Shown here: piece after piece, positions 8,061 to 16,750 of the stretch
How positions within the stretch are numbered: the first letter of the stretch is position 1
How the letters are laid out: every line of letters starts with the position of its first letter
Assembly (NCBI GenBank): GCA_002340515.1
Contig: DDMF01000155.1
Location: forward strand, 18,591-52,088
DNA: 33,498 nucleotides
Direction: 5' to 3'
From: Rhodobacteraceae bacterium UBA2553
GTDB lineage: Bacteria; Pseudomonadota; Alphaproteobacteria; Rhodobacterales; Rhodobacteraceae
Position numbers and translations under genes: made by a program
Notes under the pieces: generated by a model
What the model was told of the DNA's origin: nothing
The model's input: only the letters and a program-made list of their open reading frames with translations
Database searches by the model: none

Positions 8061-9530
8061 ATGACAACAATTCTCTATCGTCTGCTACATTCCCTGCCGA
8101 CTTCGCTTTCCCAACGCCTGCCGATACTTGTCGTGACCGCCTATCTGTTTGGCGCAGTGGTAACCGCATGGGCGGTGCAAAGCCTTTACCAACGCAGCAA
8201 CGCCTTGGCCGTGGCCGAAACCTCTGGTGAGATTTTGCATCAAATCATCCGGCGGGGCACGTTGCTAGAAGAACCTGATGTTATCGACTATCATGCCGGC
8301 CCTTTTGAAGTGCGCCAGACAGAGGGGTTGCCAAGGGCGCTGTCCGCCCAATCCATCCCGTTGATCCTGGAGTTGGATGGTGATCGGTATCGGGCTGCCA
8401 TCTCCTTTCCTGCTCGTCCCCAATTGCCTGAAGCTCTCCGCGCGAGCTTGATTGAACAATCTGCCACAGTGCGATTGTCTGAGCTGGCGCGGGGCATTGC
8501 GCGGCAGGATCAATTGGCACAGTTGACCGTGTTTCTGCCCTCCGGCGAGGTGTTAAGCATCACGGCCCCCAGCGTGTGGCGTGACCGTCTGGGACAAACG
8601 CGAAGCGTCTTGATTGGCCTTGCTATTTTCACCATCGGCCTTTCAGTTATCATCCCCTTATCAACAAACCTGGCAGGACCATTTCAGCGCTTGGCGGAAC
8701 GGGGGCGGACGCCCGAAAATCTTGGCGAATTGGCCTCGACCGAAGCGTTGCTGATCGCGGATCGGATGCGGCGTTTGAATGAACGGTTCCAGCATGAGCA
8801 AGATCGCAAAACCCGTGGGTTGGCCGCGATTTCTCATGATCTCAGAACCCCGGTCACGCGAATGCGGTTGCGTACAGAGCTGCTTGAAGATGACGCCTTA
8901 CGGGGGCGGTTTGAGGCAGATTTAGATGAAATTACCAACATCGTAGACGGCGCGCTGGATCTGCTCAGCATTCGCGAACTGCCCGAAGAAACCTATCGCT
9001 TTTCATTGGTTGCGCTGCTTGAAAGCCTCGTCAGCGATTATCGCGATGTGGGCAAACGGGTGAACTTTGTAAACCCCGAAGAGATTGATCTGAATTCGGC
9101 CTCGTCGATCTTCGCCACGTCCGGACAGGTGGTGGTGAAAGGAGGCGCGGAATGCATTATGGAAGGCCAGCCTGACAAATTGCGCCGGGCGTTTTCCAAC
9201 CTGATCGACAACGCTTTGAAATATGGGGATCGCGCCTGTGTCGAAGTGCGGCCAAAATCAAAAAATACGCTAGAGGTGAGCATTCATGACTTTGGTCCTG
9301 GTATTGAACCCGACCAGATTGAACGTATGCTTTTGCCTTTTGTTCGCGGACATGTTCCGCAAACCAAACGCGGCATCGGGCTTGGGCTGTCGATTGCATC
9401 AGAAATCGTCGAATTACATGGCGGATCATTAAGCTTCGCCAATGCGGATCCGGGTTTGATTGTGACGGCCACTGTTTCGCGCGACGGGGGCGCCCCCGCG
9501 TCCAACACCCCTGTGCGCTCTGATCGTTGA
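8061..9530 (+). CDS. Membrane-bound sensor histidine kinase
   Basis: This 489-aa sensor pairs with the preceding regulator. Membrane segments lie at about 21-43 and 182-200, enclosing a periplasmic sensor region of about 140 residues. A short HAMP-like stretch (PFQRLAERGRTPENLGELASTEA) leads to the dimerisation helix with the phospho-His259 in ISHDLRTPVTR. The ATPase domain has the N-box FSNLIDNALKYG (Asn380), G1 DFGPG (410-414) and G2 GIGLGL (438-443). A segment at about 341-363, just before the N-box, is longer than in typical EnvZ-type kinases. The ligand is unknown. The position next to the sugar importer suggests it senses a sugar or a sugar-derived acid, like GtrS in Pseudomonas. Confidence 0.9.
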   Translation: MTTILYRLLHSLPTSLSQRLPILVVTAYLFGAVVTAWAVQSLYQRSNALAVAETSGEILHQIIRRGTLLEEPDVIDYHAGPFEVRQTEGLPRALSAQSIPLILELDGDRYRAAISFPARPQLPEALRASLIEQSATVRLSELARGIARQDQLAQLTVFLPSGEVLSITAPSVWRDRLGQTRSVLIGLAIFTIGLSVIIPLSTNLAGPFQRLAERGRTPENLGELASTEALLIADRMRRLNERFQHEQDRKTRGLAAISHDLRTPVTRMRLRTELLEDDALRGRFEADLDEITNIVDGALDLLSIRELPEETYRFSLVALLESLVSDYRDVGKRVNFVNPEEIDLNSASSIFATSGQVVVKGGAECIMEGQPDKLRRAFSNLIDNALKYGDRACVEVRPKSKNTLEVSIHDFGPGIEPDQIERMLLPFVRGHVPQTKRGIGLGLSIASEIVELHGGSLSFANADPGLIVTATVSRDGGAPASNTPVRSDR

Positions 9531-9556
9531 AATCAGGCAAGACGCCCCAGAACTTG

Positions 9557-9584
9557 TCGAAATTCGAAGTGTTTTCGTCCGAAA
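9557..9584. promoter_or_regulatory. Two short inverted repeats upstream of soxB
   Basis: TCGAA-A-TTCGA (9557-9567) and TTTCG-TC-CGAAA (9573-9584) lie in tandem 60-87 bp before the soxB start, about one and a half helical turns apart centre to centre. They may be operator sites for one of the nearby regulators. The rest of the 113-bp gap holds the AGGAG ribosome-binding site but no clear -10 element. Confidence 0.35.
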
Positions 9585-9643
9585 TGAATATCGCCATTTT
9601 GACGCCGATTCGGCTTTACTGTTGGTAACTGACAGGAGCCAAC

Positions 9644-10894
9644 ATGGGTTATTCAGGCCTGAGATTAATCAAAGAAGCGCTGACCGGCCATAAGGGCTGG
9701 GGGCCACAATGGCGCGACGCTTCCCCACAGGATGCATATGATTATGTGATCATTGGCGGGGGCGGGCACGGGCTGGCCACGGCTTATTATCTGGCGAAAG
9801 AGTTCGGCGGTGCGCGAATAGCCGTTTTGGAAAAAGGCTGGATCGGCGGCGGCAATGTGGGGCGCAATACCACAATTATTCGTTCAAACTATCTGCTGGA
9901 TGGCAATGAGCCGTTTTATGAGTTTTCGCTGAAACTGTGGGAAGGTCTTGAACAGGATCTGAATTACAACGCGATGGTCAGTCAGCGCGGGATCCTGAAT
10001 CTGGTGCATTCCGACGCGCAACGTGATGCGGCGCGCAGGCGCGGGAATGCGATGATCCTGAATGGGTCGGACGCGGAGCTGTTGGATGTCGATGGGGTGC
10101 GCAAGATGTACCCGTTCCTGAACTTTGACAACGCAAGGTTCCCGATTAAAGGCGGGCTATTGCACCGCCGCGGCGGCACAGTGCGTCACGATGCCGTGGC
10201 CTGGGGCTATGCGCGGGGCGCGGATCGTCGCGGTGTGGACATCATCCAAAATTGCGAAGTCACCGGGTTCCGGATTGAAGGTGGTCGCGTTCTTGGCGTC
10301 GAAACCTCACGCGGATACATCAAAGCAGGCAAGGTTGGCGTGTCGGTGGCAGGGTCGTCCAGCCGCGTGATGGCTCAGGCGGGCATGCGTCTGCCGATTG
10401 AAAGCCACGTCTTACAGGCGTTTGTCTCCGAGGGCCTGAAGCCTTTCATCCCCGGTGTGATCACCTATGGTGCTGGGCATTTTTATTGCAGCCAATCTGA
10501 CAAGGGTGGCTTGGTTTTTGGTGGCGACATCGACGGTTATAATTCCTACGCGCAACGCAGCAACTTGCCGGTGGTGGAAGACGTGATCGAAAGTGGCATG
10601 TCGCTGATCCCCGGCCTTGGGCGCGCGCGTCTGTTGCGTGGTTGGGGCGGGATTATGGACATGTCGATGGACGGATCGCCCTATATCGACAAAACCCATA
10701 TCGAAGGCCTCTATTTTAATGGGGGCTGGTGTTACGGCGGGTTCAAAGCGACCCCGGCGGCAGGCTATTGTTTTGCGCATTTGTTGAAAACAGATCGCCC
10801 GCATGACACGGCCAAAGCCTATCGCCTCGACCGGTTTATGACCGGTCATATGATCGACGAAAAAGGTATGGGCCCACAGCCCAACCTGCATTGA
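9644..10894 (+). CDS. soxB: Sarcosine oxidase-type subunit beta
   Basis: This is the 416-aa flavin subunit of a heterotetrameric sarcosine oxidase-type enzyme, which oxidatively demethylates an N-methyl amino acid. The dinucleotide-binding motif is VIIGGGGHGLATAYYLA (about 35-51). The GGTVRHDAVAWGYARGA segment carries His182, in the position expected for the histidine that covalently holds FMN in this family. The C-terminus contains GWCYGGFKATPAAGY, the conserved DAO-fold end. Length is normal. AGGAG precedes the ATG. It heads the operon soxB-soxD-soxA-soxG; no folate genes (glyA, folD, purU) that often accompany sox operons are in the window. Confidence 0.93.
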   Translation: MGYSGLRLIKEALTGHKGWGPQWRDASPQDAYDYVIIGGGGHGLATAYYLAKEFGGARIAVLEKGWIGGGNVGRNTTIIRSNYLLDGNEPFYEFSLKLWEGLEQDLNYNAMVSQRGILNLVHSDAQRDAARRRGNAMILNGSDAELLDVDGVRKMYPFLNFDNARFPIKGGLLHRRGGTVRHDAVAWGYARGADRRGVDIIQNCEVTGFRIEGGRVLGVETSRGYIKAGKVGVSVAGSSSRVMAQAGMRLPIESHVLQAFVSEGLKPFIPGVITYGAGHFYCSQSDKGGLVFGGDIDGYNSYAQRSNLPVVEDVIESGMSLIPGLGRARLLRGWGGIMDMSMDGSPYIDKTHIEGLYFNGGWCYGGFKATPAAGYCFAHLLKTDRPHDTAKAYRLDRFMTGHMIDEKGMGPQPNLH

Positions 10895-10912
10895 TCTGCA
10901 AGGAACAGCACC

Positions 10913-11224
10913 ATGATCATCAACCACCCGCTGCTTGGACCTCGCGATGCGCAAGAGTTCACCTATCTCGGAGATGCAGCTTTGATCAATCGACCAGATT
11001 GGACGTCGGAAAATGCGTTGCGCGAATTTCATGACTATCTGCATTTGCGCGACAACCCGGCTGGCGAACATCGAGAGCTGTGGTTTCACGAACAGGGGGA
11101 TCGGTCGTGGTTGGTTGTGACCCGCAACACCGTGACCCATGAGATCTCCAAGGTGGAACTGGCCTGCGATGTGGCGCGCGCAAGTGGGCGATCAACTGGT
11201 CGGGACGAAGGGCAAGTGGCATGA
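10913..11224 (+). CDS. soxD: Sarcosine oxidase-type subunit delta, zinc ligands lost
   Basis: This 103-aa small subunit is placed as soxD between soxB and soxA. It keeps the SoxD fold signals: GPRDAQEF near the start, and WFHEQGDRSWLVVTRNTVTHEI in the middle, which aligns with the usual W-x-H-x-x-G-C-R-x-W stretch. Classical SoxD binds zinc with an N-terminal CPxCG pair plus a His and a Cys. Here the CPxC pair is HPLL (residues 5-8) and the Cys after His59 is Asp63, so three of four ligands are gone. The only Cys in the protein is Cys85, outside the motif. The stop overlaps the soxA start (ATGA). Function as an assembly or structural subunit is probable. Confidence 0.85.
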   Translation: MIINHPLLGPRDAQEFTYLGDAALINRPDWTSENALREFHDYLHLRDNPAGEHRELWFHEQGDRSWLVVTRNTVTHEISKVELACDVARASGRSTGRDEGQVA

Positions 11225-14175
11225 CACAAAGAAACCGACTAACCGGTGGATTGGTTGATCAATCTAACCCCCTGAATTTCAGCTTTGATGGCAAAATCTA
11301 TCAAGGGTATGTGGGTGATACGCTGGCTTCAGCTTTGCTGGCAAATGGTGTGCGCCTCATGGGGCGGTCGTTCAAATACCACCGTCCGCGCGGCGTTGTC
11401 ACGGCCGGGAGTGAAGAACCGAATGCGTTGGTCGAACTGCGCAGTGGTGGACGGCAGGAGCCTAACACCCGCGCCACAACTGCTGAGCTTTACGGTGGGT
11501 TGGATGCCAATTCGCAAAATCGCTGGCCGTCGCTGAAACACGATATGATGGCGATCAATGATCGGTTTTCAAATTTTCTAACGGCTGGATTTTACTACAA
11601 AACCTTCATGTGGCCCAAGGCGTTTTGGGAAAAAATTTACGAGCCAATTATCCGCAAAGCCGCTGGGCTTGGCAGCCTGACGGGTGCGGCAGACCCCGAT
11701 CTCTATGACAAAGGTTTTTTGCATTGTGATCTGTTGATTGTCGGTGCTGGCCCTGCGGGTCTGATGGCGGCAGTGACCGCGGGACGCGCTGGTGCGCAGG
11801 TCATCTTAGCTGACGAAGATTTTCGCATGGGCGGGCGTTTGAATTCCGAAACCCATCAGGTGGGCGGCATGCCTGGTGCTGATTGGGCGGCTCGTGTCGT
11901 CGCAGAGCTTGCGGCGATGGGCAATGTGCGTCTGATGGCGCGCTCGACCGTGTTTGGCGCCTATGATCACGGCGTTTATGGTGTGCTGGAGCGGGTTGCC
12001 GATCACATCGCAATCCCACCTGCGGGCAAACCACGCCAGATCCTTTGGCGCATCTATTCCAAACGGGCGATCCTTTGCGCGGGTGCCACAGAGCGCAGTA
12101 TTGCCTTTGAAAACAATGACCGCCCCGGGGTGATGATGGCGGGTGCCGTGCGGGCTTATGCCAATCGCTGGGCCGCAACACCCGACCAGAACATAGCGAT
12201 CTTTACCAACAATGACGACGGACATCGGACAGCCGCAGACTTGATAGCCAAGGGGGTCAATGTGCCCGCTGTAATCGATATTCGCCCCGATGCGCCAAAG
12301 GTCGAGGGCACCGAGTTGTTGACTGGTGCGCAAGTGATCGGCAGCAAGGGTCGCCTTGGTCTTACCGACGTGTCCGTGCGCTTGGCTTCCGGCGAAATCC
12401 GCAGGATTTCCTGTGGGGCGCTGGCGGTGTCGGGGGGGTGGAATCCCAATGTGCATCTGACCTGTCATCAACGCGGTCGCCCCACGTGGAACGAGGGTCT
12501 CGCGGCATTTGTGCCGGGGAATTCCTTGCCAATGGGGATGTCTGTTGCAGGGGCCGCGTTGGGTGATCTTTCAACCCATGGCGCGCTGAAAGGCGGAGCG
12601 GATGCCGCTGTTTCTGCGCTGGCTGATCTTGGTATTACGGCGAGCCGATTGGTATTGCCGGAAGCTGAGGATGCGCCCATCAGGCTGACCCCATTCTGGC
12701 ATGTGTCGGGTACAGGCCGCGCGTGGCTGGATCTACAAAACGATGTGACGGTCAAGGACGTGAAGCTGGCGCATCAGGAAAACTTCGTTTCGGTGGAGCA
12801 TCTTAAACGCTATACCACGTTGGGCATGGCCACAGATCAGGGCAAGACCTCGAACATGGGCGCGCTTGCGGTGATGGCTGAGATGACGGGGAAATCAATC
12901 CCAGAAACCGGCACGACCATTTTCCGCCCTCCCTATACACCCGTCTCAATGGGCGCGCTTGCGGGCCGGTCGGTGGGCAAAGAATTCCACCCGACGCGCC
13001 TGACCCCCAGCCATCACTGGGCCGTTGAGCAGGGGGCTGAATTTGTTGAAGTCGGCAATTGGTTGCGGGCGCAATGGTTCCCTCGCAAGGGCGAGACGCA
13101 CTGGCGCGAAAGCGTTGACCGCGAGGTCACCCAGACCCGGAATTCGGTCGGTATCTGCGACGTGACCACCTTGGGTAAAATCGACGTGCAGGGCGCGGAT
13201 GCGGCGGAATTTCTGAACAAAATCTATGCCAACGCATTTGCGAAATTGCCAGTAGGAAAAGTGCGTTATGGCTTGATGCTGCGTGAAGATGGGATTGCTG
13301 CGGATGATGGTACAGCGGCGCGCTTGGCCGAAGATCACTTTGTGGTCACAACAACCACTGCCAATGCGGTTACGGTCTATCGCAACATGGAGTTTGCGCG
13401 TCAGTGCTTGTGGCCGGATCTTGATGTGCAACTGATTTCCACAACAGAAGCCTGGGCGCAATATGCGGTCGCCGGCCCCAATGCCCGTAAGCTTTTGCAA
13501 AAGATCGTAGATGCGGATTTTGACCTCGCGAACGACGCGTTCCCCTTTATGGCCTGCGGGGAAATCACGGTTTGCGGCGGGACGCGGGCACGCCTTTTCC
13601 GTATCTCATTTTCAGGCGAGCTGGCGTATGAAATCGCTGTACCCACCCGTTATGGTGATGCCATGATCCGCGCACTGATGGCTGCAGGCGAAGAGTTTGA
13701 TGCGGTCCCTTATGGCACCGAAGCGCTGGGCGTGATGCGTATTGAAAAAGGCCACGCCGCTGGCAATGAACTCAATGGCACCACCACAGCGTTGAACCTT
13801 GGGCTGGACCGTATGGTCTCGGGCAAGAAAGATTTCATTGGTGCGGTGCTGAGCAAACGTGACGGTATGAACACCGATGATGCATTGTGTTTGGTGGGAA
13901 TCCGTCCGGTTGATGCCAAAGACCGCGTTCCGGCGGGAGGGCATTTGATGGCCATATCCGGTCCGGTCGATGCCGCGCATGATCAGGGTTATGTGACCTC
14001 AGCCGCTTATTCCCCGACGCTGAACAGCGCGATTGGTTTGGCCTTTGTGAAAGGCGGAGGGGAGCGTATGGGGGAACGCCTGCGCCTTGTGAATCCGCTT
14101 GAAGGCATTGGAACGCTGGTCGAAATTGTCAGCGCGCATTTTGTGGATCCGGAAGGGGAGAAACTTCGTGGATAA
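11221..14175 (+). CDS. soxA: Sarcosine oxidase-type subunit alpha
   Basis: This is a 984-aa large subunit. The N-terminal about 100 residues form a 2Fe-2S-ferredoxin-like fold without the cluster, as is normal in SoxA (FKYHRPRGVVTAGSEEPNALV at about 51-71). Next is a dinucleotide-binding domain with LIVGAGPAGLMAAVTAGRAGA (172-192), which holds FAD/NAD. The C-terminal about 370 residues are a GcvT-like folate-binding domain (SVGICDVTTLGKIDVQGADA; GTEALGVMRIEKGH). The family uses tetrahydrofolate to capture the released one-carbon unit as methylene-THF. It overlaps soxD by 4 bp and soxG by 8 bp, so translation is coupled. Confidence 0.94.
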   Translation: MTQRNRLTGGLVDQSNPLNFSFDGKIYQGYVGDTLASALLANGVRLMGRSFKYHRPRGVVTAGSEEPNALVELRSGGRQEPNTRATTAELYGGLDANSQNRWPSLKHDMMAINDRFSNFLTAGFYYKTFMWPKAFWEKIYEPIIRKAAGLGSLTGAADPDLYDKGFLHCDLLIVGAGPAGLMAAVTAGRAGAQVILADEDFRMGGRLNSETHQVGGMPGADWAARVVAELAAMGNVRLMARSTVFGAYDHGVYGVLERVADHIAIPPAGKPRQILWRIYSKRAILCAGATERSIAFENNDRPGVMMAGAVRAYANRWAATPDQNIAIFTNNDDGHRTAADLIAKGVNVPAVIDIRPDAPKVEGTELLTGAQVIGSKGRLGLTDVSVRLASGEIRRISCGALAVSGGWNPNVHLTCHQRGRPTWNEGLAAFVPGNSLPMGMSVAGAALGDLSTHGALKGGADAAVSALADLGITASRLVLPEAEDAPIRLTPFWHVSGTGRAWLDLQNDVTVKDVKLAHQENFVSVEHLKRYTTLGMATDQGKTSNMGALAVMAEMTGKSIPETGTTIFRPPYTPVSMGALAGRSVGKEFHPTRLTPSHHWAVEQGAEFVEVGNWLRAQWFPRKGETHWRESVDREVTQTRNSVGICDVTTLGKIDVQGADAAEFLNKIYANAFAKLPVGKVRYGLMLREDGIAADDGTAARLAEDHFVVTTTTANAVTVYRNMEFARQCLWPDLDVQLISTTEAWAQYAVAGPNARKLLQKIVDADFDLANDAFPFMACGEITVCGGTRARLFRISFSGELAYEIAVPTRYGDAMIRALMAAGEEFDAVPYGTEALGVMRIEKGHAAGNELNGTTTALNLGLDRMVSGKKDFIGAVLSKRDGMNTDDALCLVGIRPVDAKDRVPAGGHLMAISGPVDAAHDQGYVTSAAYSPTLNSAIGLAFVKGGGERMGERLRLVNPLEGIGTLVEIVSAHFVDPEGEKLRG

Positions 14176-14731
14176 ATTGACAGCACTCACACCGTTGGGC
14201 GCAAGGTCCGCTCGTGTCGATAACATCGGTGCGCTTGAGATCCGCGAAGTGGTGGATCAGGCGATGGTGTCCGTCGCGGCGCGTTTGGGACAGGTTGATC
14301 TGACCAAAGAAACAACAACCGCCAAGCTGGGGCTGGTGTTGCCTGATGTGGGCCAGTCTACTGTTGCCCCGCCCTTTGCCGCGTTCTGGATGGGGCCGGA
14401 TCAATGGATGGTGTCGGCGGCTCACAACGCACATGAATTGCTCGCGGCAGAGGTCAAATCTGCGCTGGGTTCTGTCGTTTCGGTTGTGGAACAAACCGAC
14501 GGCTGGTGCAGGTTTGATGTCTCTGGTGAGACGGTGTGCGATTTGTTTGAACGGCTGTGCAATGCGCCGGTGCGCCAAATGGCTCCTGGTGCAGTCACCC
14601 GATCTTCGGTGGAACATGTGGGGGCTTTTGTCTGGCGCCTGAACGCAGAAAACATTGCCGTGATCGCACCGCGATCCTCTGCAAAATCTCTGCACCACGC
14701 ATTGATCGCCGCAACAACATCGATCGCCTGA
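14168..14731 (+). CDS. soxG: Sarcosine oxidase-type subunit gamma
   Basis: This 187-aa protein starts at GTG 14168-14170, preceded by GGGGAGAAA and overlapping the soxA stop by 8 bp. The longer open frame from an ATG at 14099 would lie inside soxA and lacks family similarity. SoxG-type features are ALEIREV near the N-terminus, PDQWMV (about 77), a DGWCRFDVSGE segment, LFERLCNAPVR and TRSSVEHVGAFVW near the C-terminus. Gamma is a GcvT-like-fold subunit that packs on alpha in the tetramer and has no known catalytic role. It is the last gene of the operon and is convergent with the AraC-type regulator, with only 4 bp between stops. Confidence 0.92.
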   Translation: MDKLTALTPLGARSARVDNIGALEIREVVDQAMVSVAARLGQVDLTKETTTAKLGLVLPDVGQSTVAPPFAAFWMGPDQWMVSAAHNAHELLAAEVKSALGSVVSVVEQTDGWCRFDVSGETVCDLFERLCNAPVRQMAPGAVTRSSVEHVGAFVWRLNAENIAVIAPRSSAKSLHHALIAATTSIA

Positions 14732-14735
14732 CACC

Positions 14736-15746
14736 TTAACTTTGTGGCAAAGCGTCACCTGTTTTGACCCGAAGCGAGTTTTTAGCACGCCGGTCGGTGA
14801 TCGGCGTGACACCAAAGGTTTCGCGGTAATGGCGCAGGAACGCACCGGGCGTGGCATAGCCCACCATATAGGCCACCTCGGTGATGGTATCATTGGTGTA
14901 AAGCACCAGTTGGCGCGCCTGATTCATCCGCATTTTTCGGTAGTATTTCAGCGGGCTTTGCCCGGTCGCGTCCTTGAAGCTACGCTCCAATGAACGTGTG
15001 GACACGCCGATGGCATCAGCCACCTCGCCAATTTGGATAGGGCTTTCAATGTGTTCGGCGAACTTTTGGATCGCGCGGGCCACGGGTTTGGGCAATAGAT
15101 CTTCACTTTTGGACGTGGCAAAGGCGGGCGTTTTTTGCGACATTGTTGCGCTGCGAATGAAAGGGTGCTGAAACCAGCAAGCCACTTCGGCCATAATATT
15201 GCCGCCCAATTGGTCGTCGATCAGGTTGAGCATAAAATCAAATGCGGCCGAGGCGCCAGACACGGTTTTAAACGGGCCGCCGTCACAAATTACGGTGCTT
15301 TGGATGGGCGTGTCGGGGAATTCGACCTGAAAGGCGGCCTCGTAACACCAGTGAACGGACATTGGGTGGGTGCCCGTCAAACCGGTGCGCGCCAGAGGGA
15401 ACGCACCACCGCTGATGGCTCCAAGGGTGCCTTTGTTTCGCAAAATCCGCTGCAAGGCGGCGTTGGCGCGCGAAGGATCTTCAAATCGGCCATCTGGGCT
15501 TGCGGCGAAGAACAAATAGTCCAGCCTTTCGACCTCAGACAGTTTTGCGTTGGGTGCGAATGTGACACCGGCAGAGGACGGGATTGGGGCGTCACTTTCG
15601 GCGACAACCGTCCAACGAAAGGTCTCGGTTCCTGAGATTTCATTGGCCGCCCGTAGCGGTTCAATACAGGACGTCAAACAGGCCATCGGGAAGCCCGGAA
15701 ACACAAGAATGCCAAGCGTGATTGGCGTGCGATCTGCCTGCGTCAT
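14736..15746 (-). CDS. GlxA/GbdR-like AraC-family transcriptional regulator with DJ-1/PfpI (GATase1-like) domain
   Basis: This 336-aa regulator has an N-terminal DJ-1/PfpI-like ligand domain (about 10-190; LGILVFPGFPMACL, DYLFFAAS, GAISGGAFPLARTG) and a C-terminal AraC helix-turn-helix pair (about 235-320; IGEVADAIGVSTRSLERSFKDATG, then EVAYMVGYATPGAFLRHYRETFG). The nucleophile-elbow cysteine of true amidotransferases is replaced by Gly-Gly, as is usual for these regulators. Relatives GbdR and CdhR activate glycine betaine, dimethylglycine and carnitine genes in Pseudomonas. That fits its place between soxBDAG and the BCCT/M19 cluster, where it may sense an N-methylated compound. It overlaps the LysR gene by 4 bp, so the two regulators are co-transcribed. 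Confidence 0.9.
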   Translation of the reverse strand: MTQADRTPITLGILVFPGFPMACLTSCIEPLRAANEISGTETFRWTVVAESDAPIPSSAGVTFAPNAKLSEVERLDYLFFAASPDGRFEDPSRANAALQRILRNKGTLGAISGGAFPLARTGLTGTHPMSVHWCYEAAFQVEFPDTPIQSTVICDGGPFKTVSGASAAFDFMLNLIDDQLGGNIMAEVACWFQHPFIRSATMSQKTPAFATSKSEDLLPKPVARAIQKFAEHIESPIQIGEVADAIGVSTRSLERSFKDATGQSPLKYYRKMRMNQARQLVLYTNDTITEVAYMVGYATPGAFLRHYRETFGVTPITDRRAKNSLRVKTGDALPQS

Positions 15747-16639
15747 GCTGCATCTCGTTTCATCATAGAGGCGGCGGTCTCAAGGATGTGTTTCTCCAAC
15801 AAACGCGCAGCAGGGGACAAGGGGGAATCGGCTTTGCGCAGAAGATGGATTTGCCGCCGAATCTGTTCACCGGCCAAGGGTCTGAACACCAAATCGGGTG
15901 GCGTTGCCGCCCATGCAGCCATTTTTGGCAAAATAGTAACCCCAATATCAGCCCGCACCATGGCCAGCAGAGAGGTTAGATTGTGGGCAGATAACAGCGC
16001 CTTTGCATGCAGTATTTGCGAAGCAGGAACCTTGATCCCTGCTGATAGATTATTGGCAATCAGGCGGTGGCCTTCTAGGGCGGCCCACTGGATGGGGCCC
16101 GTCGTCTTTGCCAAAGGATGTGATGGGGAACAGACCACGCCAAAAGCATCTGACAACAGCAGTTGACTATGGAAACCGACACTGTTTTCGCCCAAAGTTG
16201 CGATGCCAATGTCAATGCGATCGCGGGACAATTCGTGCAGAATCGAGCTGGAGTCCATATCCCGAAGCTCTATGTCAACGTTGTCGAATTCATTGATATA
16301 ACGAGAGAATACTTGCGGAATGACGGTGCCGGCAACCGAAGGTACTGTGGCGATCCGTACATGGCCATGTGTGGCATTGGCAAAGCCTTCAATCGCTTTC
16401 ACGGTGTTGTCGAACTGTTGGATTTCGCGCTCGGCTTGCTCTAAGACAAACGCCCCCAAGGCGGTCAGTTTGTTTTTGCGGTCTGTCTCAAACAGCGGCT
16501 CCCCGAGATGAGTTTCAAGTTGCTTTAACATCATTGAAACAGCTGAGGGTGTCCGCCCCAGGCTTGCGGCGGCATCACTTAGATTGCCATTGCGTGCCAC
16601 GGTTGCGAAGCCGCGTAACATTTCGATTTTGAGCGCCAT
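15743..16639 (-). CDS. LysR-family transcriptional regulator
   Basis: This 298-aa LysR-type regulator has the N-terminal winged helix at about 3-62 (IEMLRGFATVARNGNLSDAAASLGRTPSAVSMMLKQLE), with normal spacing, followed by the linker helix and a periplasmic-binding-protein-like effector domain (about 90-290; VRIATVPSVAGTVIPQVFSRY). It is divergent from the aldehyde dehydrogenase gene; LysR proteins usually bind such shared intergenic regions and activate the divergent operon when their effector is present. The gap holds an unusual array of TTCAA/TTGAA motifs that is the obvious binding site. It is the first gene of a two-regulator transcript with the GlxA-like protein. Confidence 0.92.
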   Translation of the reverse strand: MALKIEMLRGFATVARNGNLSDAAASLGRTPSAVSMMLKQLETHLGEPLFETDRKNKLTALGAFVLEQAEREIQQFDNTVKAIEGFANATHGHVRIATVPSVAGTVIPQVFSRYINEFDNVDIELRDMDSSSILHELSRDRIDIGIATLGENSVGFHSQLLLSDAFGVVCSPSHPLAKTTGPIQWAALEGHRLIANNLSAGIKVPASQILHAKALLSAHNLTSLLAMVRADIGVTILPKMAAWAATPPDLVFRPLAGEQIRRQIHLLRKADSPLSPAARLLEKHILETAASMMKRDAA

Positions 16640-16647
16640 GCATGCCT

Positions 16648-16705
16648 CACTTCAAAACTATTGAAATAACATTCAACAGTTTTAGTTTGATTGAAGTGTG
16701 TTCAA
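16648..16705. promoter_or_regulatory. Array of five TTCAA/TTGAA half-sites in the LysR-aldehyde dehydrogenase gap (candidate LysR operator)
   Basis: TTCAA occurs at 16651, 16672 and 16701, and TTGAA at 16661 and 16691. The starts are spaced 10, 11, 19 and 10 bp, close to helical phasing. The outer pair extends to CACTTCAA (16648-16655) and TTGAAGTG (16691-16698), an 8-bp perfect inverted repeat. TTCAA-N5-TTGAA (16651-16665) by itself is a dyad of LysR type. The position between divergent genes fits joint control of both. Confidence 0.7.
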
Positions 16706-16750
16706 AAGTCCATACCAAACGAAACTGACTTCTGTGTGAGGCGACACATC

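Noticed and set aside
9157..9597. 146-codon minus-strand frame opposite the histidine kinase
   Set aside because: It is antisense to the conserved ATPase domain and has no recognisable motif; a shadow of the real gene.
12946..13500. 184-codon minus-strand frame opposite soxA
   Set aside because: It is antisense to the GcvT-like domain of soxA, which has clear family motifs; the antisense translation has none.
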